This document shows positions 21,504-33,192 of a DNA stretch of 64,000 bases, in pieces. The DNA is taken from positions 37,754,373-37,818,372 of the forward strand of contig NC_087251.1 in the NCBI RefSeq assembly GCF_037042905.1, written 5' to 3'. Both the position numbers and the translations under genes were made by a program. The stretch's first letter is position 1. The number at the start of each line of letters is the position of its first letter. Source of the stretch: Lytechinus pictus (taxonomy: Eukaryota > Echinodermata > Echinoidea > Temnopleuroida > Toxopneustidae). The notes below the pieces were generated by a model, which made no database searches, was not told where the DNA came from, and saw only the letters and a program-made list of their open reading frames with translations.

Positions 21504-23891
21504 CATGGGTGTCGATCACGGGGGGGATGGGGGATATATCCCCCCCAATATTTCAAGTGGGGGGGATGGCCTGTATTATCATCCCCCCCAATAATTTAGG
21601 GTAGAAAATTTATAATAATGATGATGAAAAAATGAAAAGTTTGATCATGATGATTATAGTGATGATTATAGTATGCCATCAATCAGTTTTTTTCCCTCGC
21701 AATTTGTGTATATTGTTATTGAATAAAAACATTCTTTCCAGGACTTTTGAACAGATGGGTGGAGGTTCAAAATGAAAAAGAATGAAATGTTTATGTGTAT
21801 GATATTTTTTAACACATGACATAAAAGGACCCCGACGAAAAACAACTTTTGTTGATAAGTTGTTCCATCCCACCAGTGGTAATATGATCATATTTTTACA
21901 ATTTTTTAATAAGTGAAATCAATTAATGGTTTCAGAAAGAATAATCATTCATTGCTCTCTAAAGCGTATCTTCGGATATGAACATCGGATGTTTTTTTTT
22001 TCATGTTATTGTTGTTATTGTTATGGACTTGAATAACTAAACTTGATTGATTTTTTCTTATTTTGCCAAAAAGAAATCTCTTTTGAGTTTGGAAAGGGAT
22101 GACAGTTTTGCATTCTATATGAGCACACTCATGCGGTACGTAAATTTCATTTTAACACATATATTAGCTGATATTACACACTGATGGTTCAAGAAAATGT
22201 TGGAGAAATATCATAACATGACAGTTGGGTTTTGATTGTTTTTATGTTTGTTTTTGTTTCATGCACTTATAAAGCATTTAAAACATGTTAAAATCCAGGG
22301 TTAAAATCGTCTAAGGAATGACGGTAAGCCCGATGGCGCACGAGAAGCCACACAGTTTGTCATTTGTGCTAGTCTTAATTTGTCCGAATCTGCATTTTAT
22401 CATCATGCATTAAGAAGAAAAAAAGATATTGCCAGTCGGGTTAGATTTAAGAGAGAAGTTGTATACATCATGTTCAATAAACAGATCACTTTGTACATGA
22501 TCCAGACAATTTTTGTCATTTTTTCTTTCGTATGAGTTTAGAATAGGCTTACTTGTAACACAAATTGAATTTTCAAAAAAAATTATATAAGTACAGTACA
22601 CTGCAACAATGAAAGAATTTCCAAGAACACAGTGGCGTAACTACGGGGGGGGGGCATGGGGGCACGTGCCCCCCCCCCCCCATCGGCTGGCCAAAAAAAA
22701 ACGGGGAAGAGGAGAAAGGAAGAGAAACGTAGTGGAAATGAAGAAATTATTGTTCATTATAATGTTATATTATAATAATATTATGTTATAATACATAAGA
22801 AACATTTTTTCATAACTTTATGTTGCTCAGGCCTAGATGTCTTTATTGTTCCCGGTACTCGCATTGTCTGTTTAACGTTTTTAAGTCAATATACACCAAA
22901 TATATTTCCTCGCACTTCGACTTATTGTTTTATGTAGTGACATATGGTTCTTTTTCATGACTACTTAAAGTGATTGCCCCATTTTAAGAAGTTAATATAA
23001 AACATTTCCTGTCCGTGCTTACGTTCGCACTAGTAGATTGGTGAGATATGTCTGCTCTTCATGAATTCCTAAAAATCAGTCCTTAAAATGTCCCTTTTTC
23101 TGATCTGAATATCAAAAAATTTCAGCTCGCGCTTCGCGCTCGCATCATTCGTTTAGTGAAATACGTATCGTATGGTCTTAGTGAATTCTTACAAACAGGC
23201 CTTAGAATGCCTCTCTTCAGGTCTAAATATCCTAAATTTTCAGCTCGCGCTTCGCGCTCGCAATATTTGATGAGTGAGATGCGTATTATCATGATTACAA
23301 TGACTACAAAAAGTGTTTCATGTGTTTAGATGTAGCAACATCAGCAATTAAGCGCTTTGCACTCGCATTAGATGACTATGGTGAGATATGTATACTCTTA
23401 ATGGATTCCTAAAATATAGTCCTTAACATGTCCTTGTTTGGGGTCAATATTTACAAAAATTTCAGCTCGCTCTTCGCGCTCGCATTGTTTGTTTAGCGAG
23501 ACAGGTATGTATCATGATTACAAAAATTTGCTTATAATGTCCCTGTTTGGTCTGCATATCAAAAATGTTCAGCTCGCGCTTCGCGCTCGCATTATTTGAG
23601 CAGTGAGATACATATCCGTTTAATGGCACTGTCCTTAAAATGTCCCTATTAGGTCAGTATACCTGGCAACTGAGCGCGCTTCGCGCGCTCACTAAGTGAC
23701 TCAAACATTTTGCTGGTGCCCCCCCCCCCCAATGCCGTGACTCACGGTACGCCACTGCAAGAACACCATATCAACCACTCCCAAATGTCCTAACTTGTGA
23801 TTTTAGTGGGGGTAATGTTGAAAGATCCCCATCCACAAGAACATTTGTGTCAATCATCCCCCCCAACCAAGAATACCGATCGACACCCATG
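21504..23891. mobile_element. DNA transposon inserted in the reverse transcriptase, itself carrying an insertion
   Basis: The inverted ends are CATGGGTGTCGATC at left and GATCGACACCCATG at right. They are flanked by AGTAGCTAC (21495–21503) and ACTAGCTAC (23892–23900), a 9-base duplication with one mismatch, or 8 bases if the first is dropped. Removing the element rejoins the reverse transcriptase reading frame at this point. G-rich and C-rich blocks follow each end. No transposase ORF, so non-autonomous. An 8–9 bp duplication suggests a hAT-like origin. Confidence 0.75.
22630..23757. mobile_element. Non-autonomous hAT-like transposon nested in the previous element
   Basis: The ends CAGTGGCGTAACTACGG and (reversed) CAGTGGCGTACCGTGAG are flanked by the perfect 8-base duplication CAAGAACA at 22622–22629 and 23758–23765, the hallmark of hAT insertion. 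The inside carries about six units with TTTCAGCTCGCGCTTCGCGC (at about 23122, 23240, 23461, 23569 and decayed copies) and no transposase. Confidence 0.85.
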
Positions 23892-24039
23892 ACTAGCTAC
23901 CTCTCAAATCGATTTCAATGTACTAATACCTACTTGTCAGAACCTAAGAAAATAGTGTGTGGCCCGTTCCACAAAGGTCCTTGTTAGGGCGTTTGTTGTG
24001 TTAGAATATGTTGCAAATATGTCAAATATCCGATCTTTC

Positions 24040-24277
24040 ACTGTAAAAACTGTGGTGTTAAAACTGACACCAGTTGTTGTTAATAGAGGACCACACCCTG
24101 AGGTGTTAAAATTACACCCTAGAGATTGAACATAACACCAAAGAGTGTAAACGTAACAACCGAAGGTGTTGTAATAACACCTAAAGGTGTTAAACTAACA
24201 CTGTCAATTTAACACCGGTGTAAAATAACTGGTGTGGTCCTCTATGTACACCGGTTAACACCCCAGTTTTTGATGTG
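24040..24277. mobile_element. Small inverted-repeat element with GGTGTTA/TAACACC units
   Basis: It begins about CTGTAAAAACTGTGGTGTTAA and ends with the reverse order TTAACACCCCAGTTTTTGATG, with GGTGTT/AACACC hexamers scattered between. It separates the decayed VPQGS and YADD blocks of the reverse transcriptase. Related AACACC/GTGTTAA sequence lies at 14065–14235. Exact target duplication not determined. Confidence 0.6.
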
Positions 24278-25133
24278 ACTATATGCTGATGATACTCTTT
24301 TTCATGGTAAAGATCTAGCGTACTCCTTACCTCTCTAAGCTACATGTGCATATGAATAGGCAAATACATCTGTTAACCCCCGTAAATGTATCTTCATTAT
24401 TTTCAGTAATCGTAATAAACAATATGACACTGAGTTTTTTTTTTTACTTAGAATTAAATAGTATTGAGATCTCTAAGGTTGAAAAAAAAAATCTTGGTGT
24501 AACCATTGATTTAAAATCAACTCTGAAATTACGTACAAAACATATATAGAGAAGAAAATATCAAAGAATATTTGTATCATATCCAGATTACTTTTTTACC
24601 AGCTGAGATTGTCAATGTTGTATTCCACACTTGTATTGCCTTATTTGACTTATTGTAACTTAGTTTGGGGTAGTATTTATATAGATACAATACATGTTCC
24701 TCTTCATTAATTCATTTGCCAAGACACAGAACATGTTCTTATCAACAGAATATTTGTTTTATAGGTCCGAAAAAATGGAACAATCTAAAGACATCAGAAA
24801 TGCACCATCTTTGAATTGCTTTAGACAAAACTTACATCTAGTCTCTAAATTGAGAGAGTTGCTTAGTTACAGTTGTGGGTTGATTGGTTGGACGATTTAT
24901 TTAATTTTTCATATGATATAAAGAATTGCCCTGATTTGTTTCCTTATTTTCCCCCCGTAATGTAATGTACTTTTTATGGATAAGTTTTAAAAAAAAGTAT
25001 TTTGTCTTTATCGTTCTTTATGTCAAGGTGCACTCGTCACAAGCACTGCATGTACTGCTTACAGAGTTGCTATAGTGTACTAATGCTTTTATCTTTTGAA
25101 TGTTGGATTGAATAGGTAAAAAAGTAACTATGA

Positions 25134-25618
25134 TTAAAGGACAAGTCCACCCAATCAAAAGCTGATTTGAATAGAAAGAGAAAAATCAAAAAAGCATAAC
25201 ACTGACAAATTCTTCAAAATCGGATGTAAAATAAGAAAGTTAGGCCTATAACATTTTAAAGTTTCGCTTATTTCTCAAAACAGTTATATGCACATCCTGT
25301 TCGGTATGTAAATGAGGGTACCGATGACATCACCCACTCAGTTGTATTTTTTGTATGAAATAATTGTCAAATTCGTAAAAATGGAAATATTGTATAATTC
25401 AAACAATAAAAAACAAAAGAAATAGTGAGTGAGTGACATCGTCGACTCCCTCACTGAATTGAGCATAGAACTGTTTTGTGAAATATAAGCGAAACTTTAA
25501 AATGTCATAACTTTCTTATTTTACATCCGATTTTGATGAAGTTTTCAGCGTTATTCACGTTTAAGTTTTCTCTATTTATTTAAATCAATTTTGTTTCAGG
25601 GGTGAACTTGACCTTTAA
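25134..25618. mobile_element. Foldback MITE flanked by TTAA (AGGACAAGTCCACC ends)
   Basis: TTAAAGGACAAGTCCACCC at left, GGGTGAACTTGACCTTTAA at right. Inner arms match AAATCGGATGTAAAATAAGA with TCTTATTTTACATCCGATTT. Same family as 33193–33801. No ORF. Confidence 0.8.
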
Positions 25619-26090
25619 AAAGGTTTTATATTATTTTTCTTTTCTCTTTGCAATTTGCTAGATGTCGGACACCGGCACCCGGCGCACCTACAATGTAGCT
25701 CGAGCAAGGACGGCTTCGTAGCGGGAGTTTCGAATTGAATATAGGCCTAGATCTTTTCTGTTCATTTTGTACAAATTTGGGCTAGATTTGAAAATGAAAA
25801 ACGCATCAATAGACCAGAACAGCATTAATGTTGTGCATTTCAAGTTGTTACTCTTCTACCATCACGACTTGGAAATTGGAGCGGATGGACATGTGACTCA
25901 GCCAGGCTCAGCAGCAGGCAGGCAGGTCTGACTTGGCCTAGTCTGGGCCGTTGGATCCCCGTGCAAGTTCTGGAGCGATTGCCTGGCTTTAGGCTAGTGC
26001 CAGCTAGTAGTAGTAATGATCCGGCCGCCAATCCCTGACTCCTGAGCAGCTGACAATAATCTTCTTAGCCTTTGCTGACCGACCACCATC

Positions 26091-26137
26091 ATGTCAGATT
26101 CGGCATCAGCAATACGGAAGAGGAGGTACCACTACCA
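26091..26137 (+). CDS. Possible first coding exon of an unknown gene
   Basis: ACCATC then ATG opens MSDSASAIRKRRYHY and runs into a perfect donor (CCA, then GTAAGTAT), leaving two bases of a split codon. The 400 bases upstream are richer in G+C than the surroundings, as expected for a 5' UTR or promoter. No downstream exon with the matching phase was identified; the exon candidates at 36.6 and 39.7 kb do not fit. The intron that would follow contains the element at 26272–26722. Confidence 0.35.
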
Positions 26138-26271
26138 GTAAGTATACAGACTTTACTTACAGTCTGTAGACCTGGGGGGAGGCACTCATATTACTTAGTC
26201 ATAAAACATATTTATAATTAGGCCTATATTTTATAATTATATTCTGATGGGGTGTGCCTCACATAAATCCT

Positions 26272-26722
26272 GGTAAGAGTTCCATATGCACCCCCCACTA
26301 AAATTGAAAATATAAACATGGAGAAGGTTCAGAATAATATATCTAGCCCTAATAATAATATCGAACATATATGATGGGGAAGTGGAAATACATACCAAAA
26401 TATGGCTTTATTCCGTCAAATTTCGAGTCAGATCTTGTGCGTGTAATTGTCCATAGACATCGGTTTATTTAGTCAGTAAAGGGTCTGCGAGTCAAGACTA
26501 GTCGAACTATCGGCTGATAATCGTAAAAATACCCTTTCCGGTATCAGCGCTTCTCGCTAGCATAGCGGGAAAGGTCTTGACTGCAGATCAACCGAGGTGA
26601 GTTCGAGTCCCAACTAAGGTAAGCAACAGTAAAAAAATGATAGAAAAATCTGAAGTGAACGAACCGGAAGTCTCAACAATCTTTTGTTATTTTTGGTGGG
26701 GGGTGCATATGGAACTCTTTCC
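26272..26722. mobile_element. hAT-like MITE with a tRNA-like interior
   Basis: Ends GGTAAGAGTTCCATATGCAC and, reversed, GGAAAGAGTTCCATATGCAC; flanked by the perfect 8-base duplication TAAATCCT at 26264–26271 and 26723–26730. Inside, 26560–26610 carries polymerase III-like boxes: TAGCATAGCGGG (A box) and AGTTCGAGTCC (B box). The would-be acceptor stem does not pair, so it is not a functional tRNA gene. Confidence 0.8.
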
Positions 26723-26934
26723 TAAATCCTGAATTGAATTTAATGGGGATTGGGGATATAACTAGCCAGGCGGCTTCTTGAGAGTAAAAATTATTTACTA
26801 ACGTATGCTTACTCTCAATGAAGCCAGGGATTCCTTCCTATTCATCTGCGTGTACCGCAAAAAAACCTGAAACTTTCGCCCCCGAGATTAGGGAAGTACA
26901 ATAAGAAACAGAACCCATATTAATAAAGCTTAGA

Positions 26935-27290
26935 AATGACTAGGATATCGGCATTTTGCCCCCTCCCTCCCAATTTTTCACGACCAAGAAAAAAGAAAAA
27001 GAAAGGGATAAGGATAAAATATAGGCCTGTTATTTTCCAAGTGTTATGTCATAATTTATCAAAAACTTTTTGTAATTATGTCGAAATTTTTGCTCGCTCG
27101 CAACTTGTTATTAATTTTTACGCGATACGCCCTATTGAGCCCCCTCAAAAATTTTGGCTCATTACACCACTGGGACAACCCCTTCAAAGAAACAAACAAA
27201 TCAACTTTGAGTGGTCGATCGGGGAAAATATGGGTGAAAAAAAATTTCGGGCCCCCCGTATTGGCGAGAGCTGGATCTGCCCCTGAGGTA
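26935..27290. repeat. Transposon fragment related to 17395–17632
   Basis: Shares the order: C-rich block, CACGACC..GAAA, purine run, TTTTTGCTCGCTCGC, then ATACGCC. Ends near TTACACCACTGGG. Degraded, no target duplication found. Confidence 0.4.
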
Positions 27291-27299
27291 CGGTGCATG

Positions 27300-27923
27300 T
27301 CACTCAGGCCTAGCGCTTTGCATGATGATGCATGTATATGTGAGCACTAGCACAGTAGCAGTGCATGGAGCTGCTAGCGGAAGGAGTTGTGAAGCCGTGT
27401 GTGCAGCTCTCGCATGCGGTAGTCGCGCTGGACAATTTTGGCAGGGCTAGGGAACTGAGATGTTCATAGCGGGGTGTTGTGTGAGCGGGGCAGGGCGGCT
27501 TCTGAATGGAAATTTCGTCATTCGGAGTATCTATAAAAATGAAAATTAGGTCTGAAAAAGGGGGTCATCAAAGCGGCATGTCCCCGTACGACCAATATAT
27601 GTGAGTGCCCCCCCCCCCCTGGGACATTAGATCTTCTATGTTTCTTTCATTCCATTTGTGCAATTTTGTCAACTTTTTTTTTAAATTGAAGTTTGAATAG
27701 GCCATGGGCATGGCACCTGTTGATTTTGTGCAATTTTGTCAACTTTGAATATTTATTTAGAGTCTAGATCTATTTCAATGTATTTAACCAGGGTAGCCCA
27801 CTCAGCAATAAACTGGTCTCACGTGGGTTCCTGGAATGCATGTTAAAAACAAGTGGGTATAGATCTATATATCTAAAAACATTGCAAATAGATGCAAATA
27901 TACAAGTTGATATGAGTAACATA
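27300..27923. other. Non-coding stretch
   Basis: A G+C-richer patch (27350–27520) and a C run at 27608. A local duplication of TTGTGCAATTTTGTCAACTTT occurs at about 27656 and 27724. No gene recognised. Confidence 0.35.
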
Positions 27924-28389
27924 TTAAAAGGGAAGTTCAACCTGACAAAAAGATAGCATAAATATAAACAAAAATATTGCTGAAGGTTAGAAAAGTTATT
28001 AGAATTTTAATTATTTGATTTGTGACATATGCGAGCAACTATCCTATGTATTGTATGGGTGAAAAATCAATGAAACGTCATTTCTCAGAAAATTGAAAAG
28101 GTTTTTATTGTACATGTACCTTCAGTATATCAATAAACAAATAATTTCACACCCATTCCTAAAAAGAAAACAAAAAAAAGTAATCGTGAACCATTAAAAA
28201 ATAGAAATTTATGCATTTTATATTACATAACGTACGGGGCAGCTGCTTGTTAATGACGTCACAAATCCAAAACTTTAAATTCTGATAATCTTTAATGGAT
28301 TTTCCTCAAATCTTTACCAATAATTTTTTTAAATTATTTTTATGCTATTTTTACAACAAACTTTTCTTTGGGGTGAACTTCCCTTTTAA
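27924..28389. mobile_element. Foldback MITE flanked by TTAA (AAGGGAAGTTCAACC ends)
   Basis: TTAAAAGGGAAGTTCAACC at left and GGTGAACTTCCCTTTTAA at right; the inner arms pair loosely. Non-coding. Confidence 0.75.
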
Positions 28390-28559
28390 ACTTGTATCAT
28401 ATAACAGAAAACAAAATACCAAGTAGACCTATACTATACGGCATCTATAAAGATAATACAAACTAGGTCGACTATAATGAATGAACAAAATTACAAAGCA
28501 ATACATACAGTGCAGCCTGATACAGTGATAAATGAAATTAATCACAGGCATAAAAGGTT

Positions 28560-29060
28560 GATTGCAATTTATCAGGCAACTTTTAAGCTTAAAATTTAAA
28601 AAAAGATGAACTTCTAGTTTTTTGTTAAAAATTTATAGAGATCGTGATTGTTTTATTTCAAATGGCAAGTTATTCCAAAGTAAGCTCAGTAAGAAAGAGA
28701 ATGCTAGATAAAAATCTTGGTATGAGCTTTTGGGGTGATTAAATTATCTTTTGCTGCAAATGTAGTGTTGAAACAATGAGAGTCACTTGCAAGAGTAAAC
28801 ACATGATAGAATTCTGATGATAGACCATTAATACACCTACATAAAAATACATGTACATTAAAAATAGGTAACCTATCGTTGAAGAGGAGCCATTTGAATT
28901 CATGAAACATTTCTTTCTAGGGGATATATAAAAATGAAATTTTAGGATTAATCTAGCTGCTCTTTTTTGAAGTTTGTGTTCAGTCAGTGTGCATATTGAA
29001 ACGCAACCCCCAGATTTCACAGCAATAATCAAGGTGTGATTAGACTAACATATAGAATCT
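28560..29060 (-). pseudogene. Non-LTR retrotransposon fragment (C-terminal end of reverse transcriptase)
   Basis: On the minus strand, pieces read LQKRAARLIL, then in another frame FHEFKWLLFNDRLPIFNVHV and FYHVFTLASD, the order found after the polymerase domain of CR1/L2-like elements. The remnant DYC..IW pattern is visible near 29030. Frameshifts separate the pieces. The core polymerase is missing, so this is a truncated dead copy. Confidence 0.65.
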
Positions 29061-31078
29061 TAAGGGTATTTTTGTCAAAAGCCATGATGGCTCTTAACCT
29101 AGCCTCAGGTGATGGTTTGTGTACGCTTCAGTCACTATACAAACCATCAGGGTGAAGGTGAGTCAATTATAGCACATGAAGAATAAAGATTTTAAATCAA
29201 TTTTCAGAGCAATACCACTCATCCAATGTACATGTGCAAGGTTATGATATAGGCCTAACTTTGTTCTGTGTTAGGACTCCATGTGTGGTGAAATAAGATT
29301 GGAATGTTTGGCTTATTTTCACTTGTTCTTGGGATAAATGCTTGATTTTTTTACTCTCAGTCTGTCAGTTTCCATTACAGATTTTCGTCATGTAACTTGG
29401 CTCTAAAGTAAATTGAATTAAAAAGAGAAATTGTTTGGTCCAAATTCAGACCAACTTTACTTTCCACCAATAGCGCGACTACAAAAAGATATATGCTCAA
29501 AATTAACGTTTTTGAGCACTGATGAATAAAAAAATGATCTCCAAGTTAATGATGAAAACAAAATGATAATTGTAAGGAACTGAGTAAATTTGGTTACAAA
29601 AGTGATGTTTTGAATAATTTTTAGATTATGTATGATGCATAGATCTACATGTAGATTCACAACAGACAATTGCAAGTGACTGATACATTTTCTACCATGG
29701 AAAATGAATGAACTAGATTCTGGTTGCTTATTGATCGAGTACATCTTAAAGATGCCTGGTAAGCCCATTTTTTGCATCAAGTAGACCGTGTAAAAAAAAA
29801 TCTTACAAGTCGTGAATTGACAGTCAAATTTCTATGGTCTCACCCTGATGCCTTAGTTTGTGTTGAACTGAGGTATTTCTGACTTAGACTGTAGACCAAA
29901 AAAAGCTTCAGTCTCTGTACAATCAGTTTCGCTGAACTCTGTTGGCTGCACTCATCAGTATATGGTCAAATGTCAGAAATGAATCCCCAGAAAAGATGGT
30001 TATTCCTGTCTATTTCTGTCCCTGCTTCTTCCTTTCTCATGTTCCCTCTCCTGTTCCCTCTCCTGTTTTCTATTTCCTCTTGCTTACTCTTTTCTTATTT
30101 AAGTACAAATATTCATGTACTAAAGGGAATAATTTTCCTGGTATCGCATTGCACTTTGCTCCACATTTTTGAAAGACTGCTATGCAAAAAGTCTTTTGTA
30201 TAGCATATTTTTACATAGGACTGTACATTACTTAGTTGAGAGCTTTTCTTATGACCAAAAATGCTATTCAAATTTGTAAAGCAAAATTATTCCCTGTACT
30301 ATGTGTGTTTGATTGATTTCCCCCTCCTTTTTAGATATATATGATGGGGTGACCGTAATTTGTGCAAATTTGAAAAAATTATTATGAAGGTGATATTCAG
30401 TTTATTACTCACAGAACCTGTCACAGTTCACGAAAAAAACAAAAAACTAAAACCATGAATACCAAATGGACTACAAGATCCTAGAGTCGCAATCACTTGA
30501 CAGAATTATTATGTTGGTCAAATGGTTTTGATGACATTGCAATCTCAAAACTCTATGCTGATCGACAAGGGTGTGTTATCTAGGGAAAAAAAGTCACAAC
30601 ATAGTGTGACCTTATTTTACGCATGATAGTTTTGCAAAGCTTTATAAAAGAAGTCGGGCACATTTAGGAAAGATAATTGTATCAGATGCTGGTTAAAATG
30701 GCACTAAATGGGTTGGTATCACATTATATTTGTTTGAAGATGTCTGCAATTTCTTGATGCTAAGAAGGTGACAAAATTTTCTGATCTTTTGACAATATTT
30801 TCACAAATGCAGAATAGTTTCATGGAGTGTGGGAGTAGACCCTCTGTCATATGATTGTCATATTTCTAATGCAAATACATGTAATATGTTCATATCTTCA
30901 TGAGATAATGTCTGGGAACAAGCTTTTTTAATTCGTTGAGTGGTCAACCCAGAAATGAAATATGTTTCCGATCAAGTTCAACTCAACAAAGCCAGTACAT
31001 GCCCATCATATCTCAACAGAAATTTTCACTGGGTGACTTGTGCAGCGGAATACATGATCAGATACTAACTATATACCT
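29060..31078. other. Non-coding stretch
   Basis: AT-rich. An inverted pair GATGGTTTGT / ACAAACCATC lies at about 29110–29150, and a CACCCTGATG phrase at 29840 may belong to the same element. No supported gene. Confidence 0.35.
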
Positions 31079-31236
31079 GGGGGGCGTTTCATGAAAGGAC
31101 TTGTCGGACGTTTTATCCGACAAGTCCCATTTTATCCGACAGTTACCATAGGAACAGTGCCCTCAGCCAATCAAAATCATGGAAAGATGTCAGATCTGAC
31201 AACTTGTCGGATGAAAATATTGATGAAACGCTACCC
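31079..31236. mobile_element. Short MITE (GGGGCGTTTCATGAAAGG…)
   Basis: Contains the hairpin GGACTTGTCGGACG…CGACAAGTCC and ends in TGATGAAACGCTACCC. The same unit in reverse orientation is at 55661–55826. Confidence 0.75.
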
Positions 31237-32743
31237 TGTACTCAATGTCGGTATGTACAAGCCTTGTCAACAACATTCAATAGTCCAAAATTTGTCATGC
31301 TCCATGTGCACCATTTCAAGGTCTAGCACTGAAGTGAACTATAACTAGATTTTCTGAATACTATTAGAACGCCTAGCCTTGCTATATAGATTTTAGTCAT
31401 TTCATATCTACAGTAGATGTAAATTCACATGAGTCAAGAAATAATTACGCAGGGACTCTGATCGCTTTAAGTGAATTTTCTGATTTTAGGAAATAAGAAA
31501 TTATTATCTTGCAACTCTACCTGTGGAATTTGAACAACTTGAAAATTATTTTGTTGTCTTTTGTAAAACAAAAAATAAATAAAATAAAAGGATAAAGTTT
31601 GAGAAAATTTGGACAAGCAACTTTAAGAAAGTTACATGTTTGTCAATATCATTTAAATGCCCAGAATTTTGATGCTATGAAGATCTTCCCATTCATTGGC
31701 AAGGTGACCGAGGTGTGCTCATGATATCCTACATTCCTACTCACATATCAACAACGAGCAGAAGTGCACAGCCAATATTAGATATTATATCCCTTACTTA
31801 AGATTGTTGTATTGAGAGTGTACACAAGGAGAAAAAGAATAGTTTTACTACGAAAAACGTTTGCCATGAAATAGTTCATTTTCCTTGCTGACGTCACGCA
31901 TAGTCCATTTTTCCCCTAGGGAAAAAGTGAACTATACGTTTTTTTTACCCCCCCTATCTCGCGATTCGCGAGCTGTGCGGCGCGATGCGAACAGAGCGCT
32001 GCACAGCCAGACCGTACTCTCCACTGCATGCCAGGGGAAACTTTCGGCGAGCTGCACTAACCAGGTGCCGGGCCAGGTGCGCTCGCTGAACAGACGATCC
32101 ATACGGCAAGACCTATTATTTTCTCAACTTCTCAAGGATTGTTCTAAATCGACTTATTAAAAATTGTTTCGCTGTAAAATGGTATGAGTGGAAGGGATAT
32201 AAAACAAATATATAATGACCCATTCTCGGAACAGGCTAAAACTATTCGCACTCAGGAACATCACATAGTACTATTCTCCCTCGGGCCCCTTCGATGCGAA
32301 TAGTTTTAGCCAGATCCCCGATTGTCATTGTATATTTGTAGATTTGCAAAAACTACATCAACAGTAAGACAATTTTCCCAACTGGAATTTTGTTCAACGG
32401 GTCAAAAGCCCATTTGGTTTTGTGTACATGGATGATTACAAAAGATGTTTGGAAAACAAAAGTAGATTATGTATATGTAGAGAGATGAACAGAGTAATTT
32501 TTCATAAAGGAATCTGCTTATCACAATTTTAGTTGGCACCAATTTGTCTCTCTCTCTCCCAAACAGGAGATTGTCTCTGGATTTGGATTGAATTGAGAGA
32601 ACATCACAAGACTAACTAATCGGTGCAATTGATGGCAGGAAGAAATCACTGTGATATCATCGACCATGACCATGATTATCTACTCAGCCCAGGAACAACA
32701 ACAAGGAAGTTGGAAAAGTAAGTTGCCACTAGGTCAAAACCCA
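31237..32743. other. Non-coding stretch with a CpG-rich patch and a perfect hairpin
   Basis: 31950–32110 is rich in CpG (CTCGCGATTCGCGAG). A perfect 17-base inverted pair lies at 32234–32250 (GGCTAAAACTATTCGCA) and 32295–32311. No ORF with splice support. Confidence 0.4.
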
Positions 32744-33049
32744 TTGGCCCATATTCAGAAGTTGGGTTTAATTTAAACTCTGGTTTTAAGTTGTGGTTTA
32801 TCTATGGAAAGCAAGTTGTTACATAAATCTATAACAGTAAAGGTTCAATGTATCAGCTCATTTGACTCGCAAAACATTATCCTGGGAAGGATAAGTATGA
32901 CAGTTTTCTTCACCTTTAAATAATTAGTAAAGAGCACAGTAAACATGAGCATTCACTGTAAACAAAATTTTGAAACGTTTTGCTTCCCATAATTTTAGCA
33001 GAGTTAGACCATGGTCTAAGTTAAACCCGACTTCAGAATATGGGCCATT
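32744..33049. mobile_element. MITE with TGGCCCATATTC ends
   Basis: TGGCCCATATTCAGAAGTTGG at left; CGACTTCAGAATATGGGCCA at right, with GGTTTAA and TTAAACC inside. A partial copy of one end is seen near 11818–11860. Non-coding. Confidence 0.7.
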
Positions 33050-33192
33050 ATGTCTACATTGGTCTCTTCCCATATGGTCTAATCCTAGCTTTTCTACAAC
33101 CCATCTTCCATTTTGTCTAATTTCCAGTTATGCTGTACACATTTCTTCTAATCCACTTGGTCTGACACTAGTCTATATGATTACATGAAATG

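Larger units (their letters stand above)
21260..24850 (+). pseudogene. Non-LTR retrotransposon reverse transcriptase, interrupted and decayed
   Basis: Pieces of one polymerase gene lie in the right order on the plus strand. Piece one (21260–21503) contains YGFRNKLST and FVDLSKAFDTI, the latter being the first catalytic block. Piece two (23901–24040) contains YLSNRF, then remnants of the VPQGS block across frameshifts. Piece three (24278–24850) contains YADDTLFF with the catalytic YADD, then NLGVTIDLKSTLKL, LPYLTYCNLVWGS and RNAPSLNCFRQ. A stop precedes YGFRN and several frameshifts are present, so it is dead. The gaps are explained by insertions at 21504–23891 and about 24040–24277. The family looks CR1/L2/Rex-like by motif only. 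Confidence 0.8.

Noticed and set aside
25661-25720. Small ORF MSDTGTRRTYNVARARTAS
   Set aside because: Only 19 codons, closed by a stop without a donor; probably 5' non-coding sequence or repeat.
26545-26625. Functional tRNA gene
   Set aside because: The A and B boxes fit, but the acceptor arms (TTCTCGC and CTAAGGT) do not pair.
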